Below are positions 32,589 to 43,912 of a stretch of 64,000 nt of DNA, in pieces. The stretch is taken from contig CALSFV010000064.1 of assembly GCA_943737045.1 (NCBI GenBank), positions 186,001 through 250,000 of the forward strand. The letters are read 5' to 3'. Under the pieces are notes generated by a model, which worked only from the letters and a program-made list of their open reading frames with translations, did no database searches and was not told where the DNA came from. Source of the stretch: Parapristionchus giblindavisi (lineage: Eukaryota > Nematoda > Chromadorea > Rhabditida > Diplogasteridae). Both the position numbers and the translations under genes were made by a program. Positions within the stretch are counted from its first letter, which is position 1; each line of letters opens with the position of its first letter.

Positions 32589-34137
32589 GTGGAAGAAATA
32601 TGTAATAGAAGCGACAGAAAAGTCGAAGTGAAAGATGAATGAATACAATGGAAGAAAAGTTCTGTCTTTATGAAGACTAGAACAAAATAATTAGATTTCA
32701 ATGTTAAAGAAATGCGATTTCAGACAAAGAAAGTATAGACAGACAGACAAAGTACATATTAAAATAATGCTTTGTTTTTGGCAATTTTGAAGAAAGTTGA
32801 ATTGATTACAGTTAATATCATGTAAATTGGAGAGGGCGTTCGATAACAAATTGATAGGGGGACAGAAAACCTCCACGGTAGATCACTCTAAGTTGATATC
32901 CGCTGTTACTTAGGCACAGTAGGTCATTTTCCTCGGTTACGGTGACGTTTGTGGAACTGTAGTCGGTATCCTGAATTACTGTCGAGTGGTGAATGCGATG
33001 GAATGTAAATCGAAAGGATAAGGGTTGTCGTACTCGCTCTCATTTTTATTACGTTCGCTATTTGTATTCGCTATTTTTGTTTTTATTACGTGATTTACTC
33101 TGCGGAATATACTATAGCTTGTACAGAATGGTAGTAGCATTCATACTTAATGTAGTGTTAGAATTCGTGGGAAATTGTAAAAAATGTGTAGATAATGCAT
33201 GATCTGGCCGTTGAATGAGATCCACCGATGATGATGATTAGTTAATTTTAACTGAAAATGAGGGATACGGTTGATCGATATCCATGGATATTGTAAGGTG
33301 TGGTAGGTCAATCTCCAGGGTTGATGTAACGTGCTGGGAAATGTAGGTTAATATCTGCGGACATTGCAACGTTCTCAGTACGGTAAGTAGGAATCCTTTA
33401 TTACTGTTAATAAGTTACTTTTAACTGAACGATCATGGATAAGTAGATCGATATTTACGATAACTGTAACATGCTAGATACGGTAGATCGATATCCACGA
33501 TAACTGTAACATGCAAGATACGGTAGATCGATATCCACAGTTACTGTATGGTGCTTGGTACGTTACTTTCCTACTTGTCTATTGCTGTAAATTGTGTTGT
33601 ACTATCTAAAATCAAGCATTATTTTTCGTTTCTCTTACATTATGATTCATATCCGTCCAAACAATGATCAGTACACTTTTCATAATTTTGAAACATTGTT
33701 CATCCCATAAGCCGAAAGACGGTATAGGCGTGCCACCTTGTGCCGCTTTTAGGGAGGCGATCGAGCGGGACTTTAATCCGAATTAAGAAAAAAATTCTAA
33801 AATTAAAGGGAAACCAAACATATAAATTAAATAAACTTACCGTATAATGTTCCACTCGGGAGCCTCATTTGAACAGTACAGAGAATACTGTATTTTGCTT
33901 ATCAAAATCAATATGATTATTACAATTGTTTCCGTTATCTTAGTTATTTCACGCGATTTGTTTCATTTTCATGTTATTTACTTAGGCTCTAAATATTTTT
34001 TCTATATAATTTGTTCGTTCATGACCTCATTGTACACGTCTGTTTGTCCCGATATAATCTATGATGTCCCATTTGAATTATGAATACATTTTGTATGAAT
34101 TATTGCTTTATTTTCTGAAGAATATCTCATACTTTTT
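32589..34137. repeat. Noncoding stretch with diverged tandem repeats
   Basis: Tandem units of about 45-48 bases with GGTAGATCGATATCCACGAT and AACTGTAACATGC-AGATAC are clearest at 33440-33560. Weaker copies lie at 33270-33400 and, outside this stretch, at 32215-32400; further weak copies lie at 32870-32980. No gene is supported. Confidence 0.6.
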
Positions 34138-34470
34138 CACGGCGGCTCAATGAAGAGAAATCCCTACATTTAACTTTGGCTTGAAGGCTCTTGCATTACG
34201 AAAAATCGGCAAAGTTGATTTGCACTGGGCGGGATTCGAACCTACGAGGTTCGGATAGATACACAAAAGCTCTACCCACTAAGCCATATCGGCATGCCTC
34301 GCGAATCGTAAAACTCGATGATAGGTCTGGTCAGAAGCGAGCGCCCAGATATACCGTAGTCAACTTTCGCGCTGGGAGAACCTAGATGTTTTAGTGCTTA
34401 TCATCACTCAGTTTGCGATACTTTCTTTTTCCGGCAAGAGCTTCTTAGTTACTATCATTGAGCCGCCGTG
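34138..34470. mobile_element. TIR element (333 bp) carrying a tRNA-like sequence
   Basis: Terminal inverted repeat CACGGCGGCTCAATGA at the left and TCATTGAGCCGCCGTG at the right, both perfect over 16 bases. A tRNA-like segment lies inside on the minus strand (34222-34297). Confidence 0.8.
34222..34297 (-). repeat. tRNA-like sequence within the TIR element
   Basis: Read on the minus strand it contains TGGCTTAGTGGGTAGAGC (A box) and GGTTCGAATCCCGCCCAGTG (B box and 3' half), spaced as in a tRNA. The 5' end does not pair with the 3' acceptor strand, so it is tRNA-derived, not a working tRNA. Confidence 0.6.
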
Positions 34471-34722
34471 TTTTTGTTAATTCTTCTGTTAACTTATGTA
34501 TCATTTCAAGTACTCCTTCGTCAGCAATGTCTAGCCATATAAGGCATGATTCTCTACTGTTATCGTCCTTTTCAACCTCCCTTCTCATCACTCATCTGTC
34601 TCCTAATTGGTATGCTTTACGTTATAGCTTTTTGAGTTTTCCGTGTGAGTCCTTCTCGAGGAGCGCGACAGTTTCGATGATCACTTGAATTATTATTCAA
34701 TAGATATAATAACTAATTACAG

Positions 34723-35396
34723 GAGTATTGAATGCTCGTCTAATTCTCGTCTTCTTTGTAAATTACACGCAGAGAGTGACGTTACGAATTGTCATATTGA
34801 GATGAGTTTAGACTCGAATGAAGGAGTAAAACTGGTTAGTATCTTAATATTTACAATGCATTAATATTTCTTCAAGTTCAACGTTGTGACCCTTCTGAAT
34901 TGCATGTTCAAACTTTCAATAAGAGAATCTGCACAAAGAAAATTGTTTAATTTTCTTTTCGTTGTGATTTTTGAATAGAGTATTAGTTACGATAATCATA
35001 ATTACTTAACCTGATATTTACTGAAATATCTTTTTCCCTTCAGATTGATGCAATCTTTATTCCTATCGAAGATGGATCAGCAGCAATTCGTCTTGATACA
35101 TTTCTGCCGCTTGTTTTTGCTCCCGATGAGACCTATTCTATCCATTATGGCCATGTCGAGGTTATTTATTTATTTATTTATTATCGTTTGACTACTGAGT
35201 TCATACAAGAACAGTTTATTGATTAAGAGACTTTTGTATCGTAGTGACATTTATTTCTGAAGATAATATTTCTTGGCTAAAACTTCTTTTTAATATTTAT
35301 GTATAGATACTCAATGGACTTATGCACAAATCAATTTCACATGGATACCGTATGACTTTATGTGAGAAATCAAAGTCAGTTAGTTTCTACACTTTT

Positions 35397-35471
<75 letters not shown>

Positions 35472-36675
35472 TTGAAAAATCTTTGAATATTATAATATAA
35501 TAAATTTTAAAGTTTCAATGAACGACGCGATAAACTGGCGAATGTTTATACAGATCAACTTCAAGTTGGTTCAAACATCATTCCAGTATCTAAAGAGGTA
35601 TTTTCATAGTTAATTTGTTTTAAATGTTTTTAAACGTCAATTCGTTTGAGAAGCTCTCTCTTCACTCTTTATTCTTCTCAACACTATTTTTTGGTCAATT
35701 TGATAAGAAGAGAAAGGAAATTAAGGAGGTATTTGAATTGTTAATCCATAGATACAATAAAGCGAAAAATTGAAACATTAGAAAAAGTTATGGCAAAGCA
35801 AGATAGAATTCGAGATCTTGTTTGATTTTTTTATAAAGTGCGGTTTTTTATTTGGTTTCGTTTTCAGTGCTGTGTTTATTAAAATTCATCGTTTTAGGTG
35901 GACGAATTACACTTTGAATCTGTTATCATGGCATTACATAATCGATCAATTACATTCGATTCAGGTATTAAATAATAATAATAATAACTTATAACGGGGT
36001 TGCAGATATAGTGAACGATGAGAATTGCATTAAAAATGCAATTTAATGCGATCTAACACAAAATTGATTTTTATCACTGTCTTACAGTATCCACATCTCT
36101 GATCTTCTACCGTATCTCTGATCAATTTCTGATCGAAAATATGCGGGATCGTGCTCTTGATTATTTTCTATCAAGTTATATCACACAAGATGACATACCC
36201 GAAGTTCTCTGTATTGCTGATAAAACTAATCAATCATCTTTAATCGTATGTTTTTTCTCTTTTTTATAATTTACATATTTATTTTGATGAAAGGTGCATT
36301 GTCTTTCATTCATCTTCGATTCGACTAAACTACTCAAGATTATGACTGATATTTGTATGAATATCAATGAAACGACTACACAACTCATAATCAAAGTATT
36401 AAACATTTTTAATCATTTAAAAAAATCCCATCTTTAAAAATAAATATAAACAAGTAATATTTGAGTTTAGCGACTTTCTGAGTTGAATGAAGAACAGAAT
36501 AGCAGAATGGTGCAACTAGCAAAGGAGTTTTTGGAGTCCCGTGAGGTAAAACCAGTTCTGAGTGAATTCATCGAATAGTTTTTGTTTGTTTTAGCGTATT
36601 ACACAACTCAAAGCCGAACGAGATAGATATCTGCAGGCTTTACGGGTAATATATTCATCTATTATAGTAACATAA
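34723..36675 (+). CDS. BTB-like domain protein with C-terminal coiled coil (5' end unresolved)
   Basis: Exons: 34723-34834, 35044-35160, 35307-35374, 35513-35597, 35898-35964, 36088-36245, 36294-36395, 36471-36545, 36595-36645, reading on to a stop at 36675 if not spliced further. The stretch VDELHFESVIMALHNRSITF, then ISDQFLIENMRDRALDYFLS and EVLCIADKTNQSSL, matches the usual end of a BTB/POZ fold (FxxFLxxIY, LLxLADRFxIxxLxxxCxxFL) and the start of a BACK-type helix pair. The C-terminus (KRLSELNEEQNSRMVQLAKE, then RITQLKAERDRYLQAL) is a heptad-rich helix. Upstream exons (DAIFIPIEDGSAAIRLD, LVFAPDETYSIHYGHVE) should be the first half of the BTB or a MATH-like part, but I cannot confirm this. 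If BTB, it would be an intracellular oligomerisation or CUL3-adaptor protein. Intron 3 contains a long TA microsatellite. Confidence 0.55.
35399..35471. repeat. TA dinucleotide microsatellite
   Basis: About 36 uninterrupted TA units in the third intron of the BTB-like gene, ending 41 bases before the next acceptor. Confidence 0.95.
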
Positions 36676-36987
36676 TTTATTGTTCTTTAAATCGGAAAAA
36701 TGTTACGTATTCTATCAATCTAATTTTCTTTTGTACAACAAAATACTCTAATGAAAGTGCCTCTACTATTTGAGGATTGTGAATACTGTTATTATCATGA
36801 GGAAGATTACTGATATTGAATATGATAATATCAATGAGAAATGTCTCAATCGTTCCCTTGCTCTTCTCTTCTCATGGTATATACCCCCCCCCCCCCACCA
36901 ACATTCACTCTAACTCGTTTTGTTGCGTTGATTTGTATCACATTTTATACTGCCATTGTTATTAAAAGTTAATAAATAATATTCTCT
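36676..36987. other. Intergenic gap between convergent genes
   Basis: 3' flank of the BTB-like gene (+) and of the first thioesterase (-); contains a C13-type homopolymer at about 36885. No gene seen. Confidence 0.5.
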
Positions 36988-39900
36988 CTAAATGTTGGAA
37001 GTATGTTTGATAGTCGGTAGATATCCCTCTTGAAGTACTGATATCACACACTCTTTCCTCTCATTGTAAACTCTAGAATCCAGTCGAATTCGTCCCAATG
37101 CCATCACGTGACATTCGACTACTGTAAGATACCATCCATGGGGCTGCAATCAATCGATTAATCATTTATTGATTGAAATATTAATACATCCAACTCATGT
37201 TTATGAATCCACATTGTATGATGTAGTGAAGATCCCACTTCGAACTGAAATCAAATATGATTACGGTAGTTTACGAAGAATACGGTCACGTTCTAAGATT
37301 ACGGTAGTTTTGAAGGGTGTTAACATACCCTAATGTCTGATCTTTCGAGAATCTCTCCAGCCACTTGTACAATAGAGAAATCAGATATGAAAGTGGCTAC
37401 GGGAAGTCCATCTTTTTGTTGTAGATCATCTATCATTATTTTATTTTATATTATGTATTTTGGAATATAAGGTTATGGTAGTCTAGTGAGATTGTAGTGA
37501 TTGAAGTGTGGATTACTGTGGCCTAAAGACTACGATACCTCTAAATTTTGGTCGGAATCGTATCCATGTGCATGTTCGATCGATATCACTGTATTTATTA
37601 GCAGGTGTTTCGACTGGTCTGACTTCAAGGGGTAGAACATTGACAGCCTAAATTCAATGCATTCATTATCAATCCAGCTATAAGATAGAAGTGCTCTCTC
37701 GCTTTCCCATGTTCTCTCGTGTTCTCTAGCCCTCTCTAGAACGTTGTATACTATGGTATTCAGCCCATTTATTCGCTTTCTATGGATTTTTACCAATTAT
37801 ATTCTGGCATACTTGATTAAATTGTTCTTCAATTTAACATTCATAAACTTACCGTTAACATGAGATCAACGGACTTCATCGACCGTATATCAGATTTCAC
37901 TTTTATCTTTTCTTTAATATCATCCAAGCATTCGTATTCTTCGGGTGTTCTAATGTATGCAGGGCACAGATACGGTTTGTTGTCCAGAATATCGATTGAT
38001 TCGGAGAACTGAAACAGCTCGTGTGCAGTACCCAGAAGTTATCGTAATCCTTACTCGAAGATGACAAATGCCTACAGTACGCTTGTCTTGTTGGGCGCGA
38101 ATCGTTGCAAGACCAGACTCGTCGTGAACCGAAATACAGTAGACAATGGGACTTTTAGTGTTCGCTAGAAAAATCAATATCAGAAGTATACGGTATCGGG
38201 AAGAATTATTGATTGTTTCAAACTTGCCCGGTGCTATAAACTTATAGTTGAGCGTGTGTGGCCTCAGATTGGGATTGAGGGAATTGAAAGAATTTAGAGC
38301 CTGGATGTGTAATTGTTATTTATTTTATCTTACATGGTGTTCAAGAATTACGAAGACTTTTAATTTCGCTCTTATTTATGTGTAGTGCATCAATCAAGTT
38401 CAGATGGTAAAATTTATTCAACAATAACATAACATTTCACGGAACTTCTTTGATTTCTGGCCCAGCCCCCTTTTTCACCCCCCCCCCCCTCCCCATTTCG
38501 ATCTTTTCGATCGAATGGAGGGGTCGTCCTCCTCACTGGGAGGACGATGTCCACGGGGGCGAAATGCTCCCCGAGCTCTCCTCAAGATGGGAGAGCTCTG
38601 GACTGAACCGGAGAGAAGGAATCGAATGCTTTTATAGGGGAATGTGGTGTTATGGAAATGAAATTGGATTAGGATGATAGAGTATAGGAAAGGAGGAGGC
38701 AAAACTCTCATTTCATCATTCTATCAATCATGATGCGGTTGGTTTTACTACAACCGAGAAAAGAATCGGTTACTACGAGAAATGAATAATGAGAGATGAG
38801 GAATGAGAAATGACTAGAATTAATCTGTAATATCACCTGGGCCAGAAATCAAAGAAGTGCCCATTTCACAATCAACAATTACTTCTTGATTAGCCCTTCT
38901 TTTTCTTTTATGGCGGCCTTTAGAAGAGTGGAGCGACGACCTATCACAGCACGCTCGTAGAGACGTCCAATTTGTTGAATTACTCCACGGGGACGTTCTT
39001 GAGCGACTCCAATTTTTTTTGGGGATGAGAACCACTAATGGCCTATACAACAGCCCACACTAAGTAGTTGAGCGGGTTCAAGTTCAGTGGGCAGGACGGA
39101 CAATCTGAGGTGCTGTCGAAGGCTTGCATCATGTCCTTACACCACTTCCGAACAATCTTGCCTTGTGGGCAGGGGTAGAATCCTGCCGGTGTCACCATTG
39201 ATTGTTTTCAGTTACCTCTAGGACAACTGCTCCAGCATGTCTCCAAGATTTTTGTAAGAAGCATTCCTTGTTTATTTTTACGCCTGGATCTACGAAGACA
39301 AGGGGAGTCTTTCCGTCTTCGCACCCGGCATGCAAAACCATGGTCTATTCGGGGGTGGGAGGTTCGGTTGACCGTATGGGCGAAGCTAATCTGCTTGCTG
39401 GGAAGTCGATACAAGTACTATACCATTTTTGCGGATGTAGGCCTACTCAATCGTGAACATCTACTCGTCAAAGAATACTGCCACCAAGCAATCGCAGATG
39501 TGCGTGCGCGCGAGCAACTCTTTGCGTTCGTCTATTCTTTTCAGATAGAATAACGGTTTTTCTCATGTGATATTGGGTAACTCCGAGCAAGCGTCTGACA
39601 GTTTTCCACATTGATCTAACAGATATGCCTGTCTCCCTGGGCATTTTTATGATGCTCATCTGTGAATTCCATCTGATTCGCTCCTTAACCATTTTAATGT
39701 TCTTCTTGTTGACCATGGTCAGTTTCCTGCCTTCTACATCATACTCAGCATTGGCACCAAGCTGCTTGTACCGTCTGATGGTCGAAGAAACTAATTTTGT
39801 TTTCACTATGAGCCGCCGAATGATACCCATTAGATGCATTCTGTGCCAGTGCAGTGTGACAATCGCACCTCACATCGGATGAGGCTTCACCATTTCCCTG

Positions 39901-40258
39901 AAAAGCGGTAAAATGAAACAAAACCACAAGTGATGATACGATAAACATTTGAAAAATAAAATGTTTCGAGCGTGAAACATGCGCTTTAAAATTATTGGCA
40001 CACACATAAAGTGAGTCTTCGTAATTCTTGAACACCCTGTATTTCTCATATCTCGAAACTTTTGATATCTGAAAACCTGCGAAACGATATATCCACCGAA
40101 AGTTCGATCCATAAAGTGTGTACCCGGCATGTGTGGTGGATTTGACCTAAAGATCAGAGATCAAAGATCAAAGATCATCGTTGGACAAACCTCGTAGTGT
40201 GTGCATCGAGAATGTCTAAAGTGAAATAGTTCTTGATTGATTCTAGCGTTTTCACCAT
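36988..40258 (-). CDS. Acyl-CoA thioesterase II (TesB/ACOT8 family), copy A, 299 residues
   Basis: Nine exons, 5' to 3': 40258-40191, 40146-40077, 38300-38228, 38164-38055, 38008-37853, 37647-37539, 37429-37329, 37244-37188, 37143-36988; phases all join. Double hot-dog fold hallmarks: MDRTFGGYIVSQALNSF near the N-terminus (family RxFGGQxxAQ), KFIAPG (family YFLxPG), SGLATIRAQQDKRTVG, LEVRPVETPANKY (family xExRP), TWIRFRP, ISDFSIVQ, SSLHHTMWIH (family SLDHSxWFH), GWYLTVVECHV, and CVISVLQEGY (family VASxxQEG). The family hydrolyses acyl-CoA to free acid and CoA, often in peroxisomes. The C-terminus HTSNI is not a clear PTS1. The usual catalytic Asp (SLDHS) is His and the usual Thr/Ser is replaced, while the Gln remains, so activity is uncertain. 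Intron 2 holds a mariner element; intron 3 appears to be GC-AG (CACCGG|GCAAGT). Confidence 0.85.
38333..40039 (-). mobile_element. Tc1/mariner-family element (1707 bp) in intron 2 of thioesterase A
   Basis: TIRs CATGGTGTTCAAGAATTACG and CGTAATTCTTGAACACCCTG (mirror) are flanked by TA on both sides (38331-38332 and 40040-40041). The minus strand encodes pieces of a mariner transposase: an N-terminal helix-turn-helix region (39839-39468), a frame with GKTPLVFVDPGVKINKE (about 39340-39230), QDSTPAHKA, NLNPLNYLVWA and LKNVPVE-like remnants of the DDE domain. The frames are broken by shifts and stops, so it is a dead copy. Confidence 0.85.
38820..39839 (-). pseudogene. Mariner transposase pseudogene
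   Basis: Recognised by KTPLVFVDPGVKINKE, QDSTPAHKA (family QQDSAPxHxA) and a degraded SPDLNPxDYxVW block. The longest intact frame (39839-39468, 123 residues) covers the N-terminal DNA-binding part (KMPRETGISVRSMWKTVRRL, then KRTQRVARA-like). Premature stops and frameshifts separate it from the catalytic part. Confidence 0.75.
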
Positions 40259-40431
40259 TTCTGAATCTAACAAATCATACTATTAAAAGTGTGATTAGAA
40301 AATATTTAATGTGAAACATACACAGCCTGATCAATTTACAGTTAAAGAATATTTCAAACTAGTATAATAAATATTTATCGATATTTACAAGGTTAAATAT
40401 GATGGAGATCAAAGATCATTGAGTACTGTAG

Positions 40432-43162
40432 CTACAGTTTAGGTCCCATATCGGCTTGCATGAAACCCTCTTGAACTACGGTCATCACACATTTTCTATT
40501 TCGATTGTAGATGAAAGATTCTAATCGAGCTCGTCCATGTGATATGACATGACATTCCACAACCGTGAGATACCATGCCCGAGGCTGAATATCAATTGGG
40601 TATAGGCTGTTGAAATGAATCACACAATTCATCATACTTTGACACACTGGGAGTCATAGATAATTGGAATCTTCTTATTTACAATTTATCCGACTTGTTT
40701 TGCAAAACGTTCTTTAATATAAGTTAAAGATCAACTCACATCGAAATCTTTCTCGTGAAACCACACAGAATGATGAAGTGATGCGCCAGTTTTTATCTCA
40801 AATCGATATTTGTAAAACCGATGATTCTTGCATATCAATTCGTGTTAAGGAAACCTTGATTTTGTTCTTTTGGTAGATGTCGTCTGCTATTTGTAAAATG
40901 GCGAAATCAGAGAAAAAAAGAACAACCATTGGTCCATCTTTCGGTTGTAGTGAATCTGCAATTATAGTATGTAAATTTTCCTTCGTTGTTAAATGTTAAA
41001 TGGGGAACTTTGTCATTGAGATCTCTTACATTTATTGTTATGTTCACTTTTATATTTTTCGCGCTCTGCCAACGAGAGAGCATAACACGGAGAAAAACAG
41101 TTAGAGCGCTATGATACCGTAAGACCAACCCACGAAGGAGTGTTTAAAAAAGTATATCACCTTGCAAATTCGATTTGATTCTCAACCACATACACGTTCT
41201 GTCTACATCAGTCGAAGGAAATAGAGGAGACTCAAATGGTTTAATGTCCAATGCCATTAGATTCAATTCCTGTAAAGATCAAAGATCAACTTTATTCATT
41301 TTCATTAGGAACAGTTTTGAAGGAAGCCTTTTTCGTTCTTTTTATGGAGTGTAATATTGATTATAGCAGGGCAGACTACATTTATTTCTTATTTGAAGTC
41401 ACGAGTTTTGTTATTTGAATCTTTCTCTATCCTTGTGTATAAAGATATCGTAGACGAAAGGAGAAATGTACCAATTGTATAGTATTTATAAGTATTTATA
41501 TTTTGTATTCAAGAGGCATAGACATTTTTAACAACATTTCGTAGAATAAGCTTGCGCAGCATATATAATATTATATTGTTGCAGACATCTTTGATTCCTA
41601 CCCATCATTCTCTAACATTCTCATTACTTTGAGTAATGCCCAATATAAATTAGACATTCCTACTCTATATCTCACCATGCATTGAATTTGTATGCGATAC
41701 GTAATTTTGTTATGATTTTGCTGATGTAGCTCCGTCAGTTATACCCAGACTATGTCCAATAAAAATTTGGAGCAATGCGTTCATACTTATTGTTGACTTT
41801 TCCTATGGGTTTTGATGTTATTGCAAATTCTATTCTTGCAACGCTCACAAAATTCAAAGCGAGAAGATTAAAAGAGTGCATGCATCCATTTCCTTTGTAA
41901 TTGTCGAGAGTAGACATCCGACTAGACTAGACAACACTATAGACGTCATTTGTCGTTGCTTATACTTTCTTTTTGTAGCCATTAGAACTGAATTCTCAAA
42001 AGATTTTTGAACATGCGGCGGAGATAATGAGAAAGAAAGTAGTTCAATGATGAATACATTTTTAAGTAATAATGGCATTTTTGAGGAAATTGGAAAACAG
42101 AGAAATTTAATGGAAAAGTAGCCTACTTTCATGAACATTTTGGTCCTTCCTTCTTCCATCATCTGTTCTAATTCTACTGTATCCGGATACTCCTCCGGCT
42201 CTCCTATATAATTCGGACACAGATATGGTGATGAATCGAGATAATCCGCATCTTTGGTATACTGTAATTTGTTGTTTAGATATACGGTAAAAAATAGATC
42301 GACAATTCAGGGATTACGGTAGATTTATTGATTTCTTACCCGGACATGTCCTTGACCGACGATTTTTTCTCCTTGATGTGCTCGAATTGATGCGATGTTT
42401 GCGCCGGGGAAGTCGGTCACTTTGAACTCCAGAGGCAATGTTGAATGCGCTGGCAAAGTATTGATTGATTAACTTAATATATATTTTCATACATTATCGA
42501 TTGATAAATAATATTGGTTGATTAGTGCATTGCTAATCGCTGTAATGCATTATATGTAATATTACATGTTATGCAATCTATTGTATTATATTCTAATCAT
42601 CTCTCGATCTGTCTGTCGAGAGAGTATAATAGATAGATTGCGCAAGTTCTAAAGAAGATTGCAGATGGCAGATAAGATGAGAGGATTATAATTACCTGGT
42701 CCCACAAATTTATAGTTGACAGTCTGGGGGATTAGGCCGGGATGACTGGTCGTAAATGCATTTACTGCCTTCAATTATTGATCGATTGAATGACGTTATA
42801 TCAGTTATAACGGGATTATTGATTGATTTGTTACGATGCCATGATCTACCTGTGAGACTAGAAGACCTCCAAATACGCGAGTACGTATGAATGCTCCGGC
42901 CATGTGGGGCGGTTCTGATCTAAAATATCGATCGATGTTCATGAATCATGATTCATTGTAGATCATAAGGGCATTTTCTGTTATCTACACATGATCCTAA
43001 TCTTATCAATCTGTTCGAATTGATAGTGAAGGAAAGATTAAATAACAATTGTCTATAAACTATTGCAGATATTATTGGTAGATCAGCTTACTTTAGATGT
43101 CCATTATCTATTTGGATCATATTGAAGTAATTTTCGACAGTGGTTGGCGTGGGTCTCGACAT
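40432..43162 (-). CDS. Acyl-CoA thioesterase II (TesB/ACOT8 family), copy B, 292 residues
   Basis: Nine exons, 5' to 3': 43162-43092, 42919-42850, 42768-42696, 42449-42340, 42261-42127, 41269-41161, 40955-40855, 40796-40740, 40584-40432; intron positions and phases are the same as copy A. Hallmarks: RTRVFGGLLVSQAVNAFTT, YKFVGPG, LPLEFKVTDFPGANIASIRA, ALDIKPFESP, TCMWLRIK, FSDFAILQ, GASLHHSVWFH, AWYLTVVECHVISHGRARLE, CVMTVVQEGF. As in copy A, SLHHS has His where the family catalytic Asp sits, and ECH replaces the Thr/Ser site; the Gln of VVQEG is kept. The stop of copy B is only 173 bases upstream of the start of copy A (head to tail). The last-but-one intron uses a TTTGAG acceptor. Recent tandem duplication is unlikely, since the proteins have diverged strongly. 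Confidence 0.87.
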
Positions 43163-43912
43163 TGTAGACACTAACACTACTAAATGGGCGAGTGATAGAT
43201 AATTGTCGAATGATTGTCTATACAGACTACAAGGTGCGCACTTTGTAACTAAAATCGGTGATCTTTGTTAGTCGTTTGATTTGATATGGCACTCTCAAAT
43301 CGATTTAACTCTCTTATAGTCTGTCATCTGTGTACTTATTGTTAGAAACAAAAATATTTGCAAATTTTGTATCATGATCTGTGTAACCAACTATGCACGA
43401 GAATGCAGCGCGCTCGAAAGTGTGTATGGGCGCGTTCCATTCTCAACTTGGCGCATGCGAGGTGAGTAATTCAAAAAGTGCGCACTTGCTGCTTTTTCGA
43501 CCAATCTTTGGGCACTTTCCCTTTCTCTTTCTTTCTCTGTTCTTCGTTCTTTTTTTAGCCATTGCCTATCTCTCTTTCACTCTCTCTTCCATCTCTGTCT
43601 CACACGTTCCTGTGTTCTTTTCCCATCGCTGTCTCTCATCGCTTGTTCTTTACCTTCTTCTTCCCCTCTCCATTTCGCCCTTTATACGACTACTTACTAT
43701 AATTGTTTGACTTTAATTCTCCTTTCTATTCAAATCCATATTACTATCTGCCTATTGCATAAAATGATCCTACCGTGCTCTGAGCGATTGATTGTTTTTT
43801 TTGTTTCGAGCTATTTTTTGTTAATTTTCATGATCGATCTAAAATTAGATCATTCGATTTCAGGAATGCCAAATAGTTTTCATCGTCGCCCAATCGGTAA
43901 TTAGTCTAGTTA
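43163..43912. other. Divergent intergenic region between thioesterase B (-) and the Smoothened-like gene (+)
   Basis: Head-to-head promoters of about 750 bases are expected here. It contains a TC-rich tract at about 43515-43690. No clear TATA box was found for either gene. Confidence 0.4.

Noticed and set aside
32691..32876. Minus-strand frame MEVFCPPINLLSNALSN as an exon of the GRPIHP relative
   Set aside because: It lies upstream of the better start (MSRS plus signal peptide at 32579) and does not resemble the related gene.
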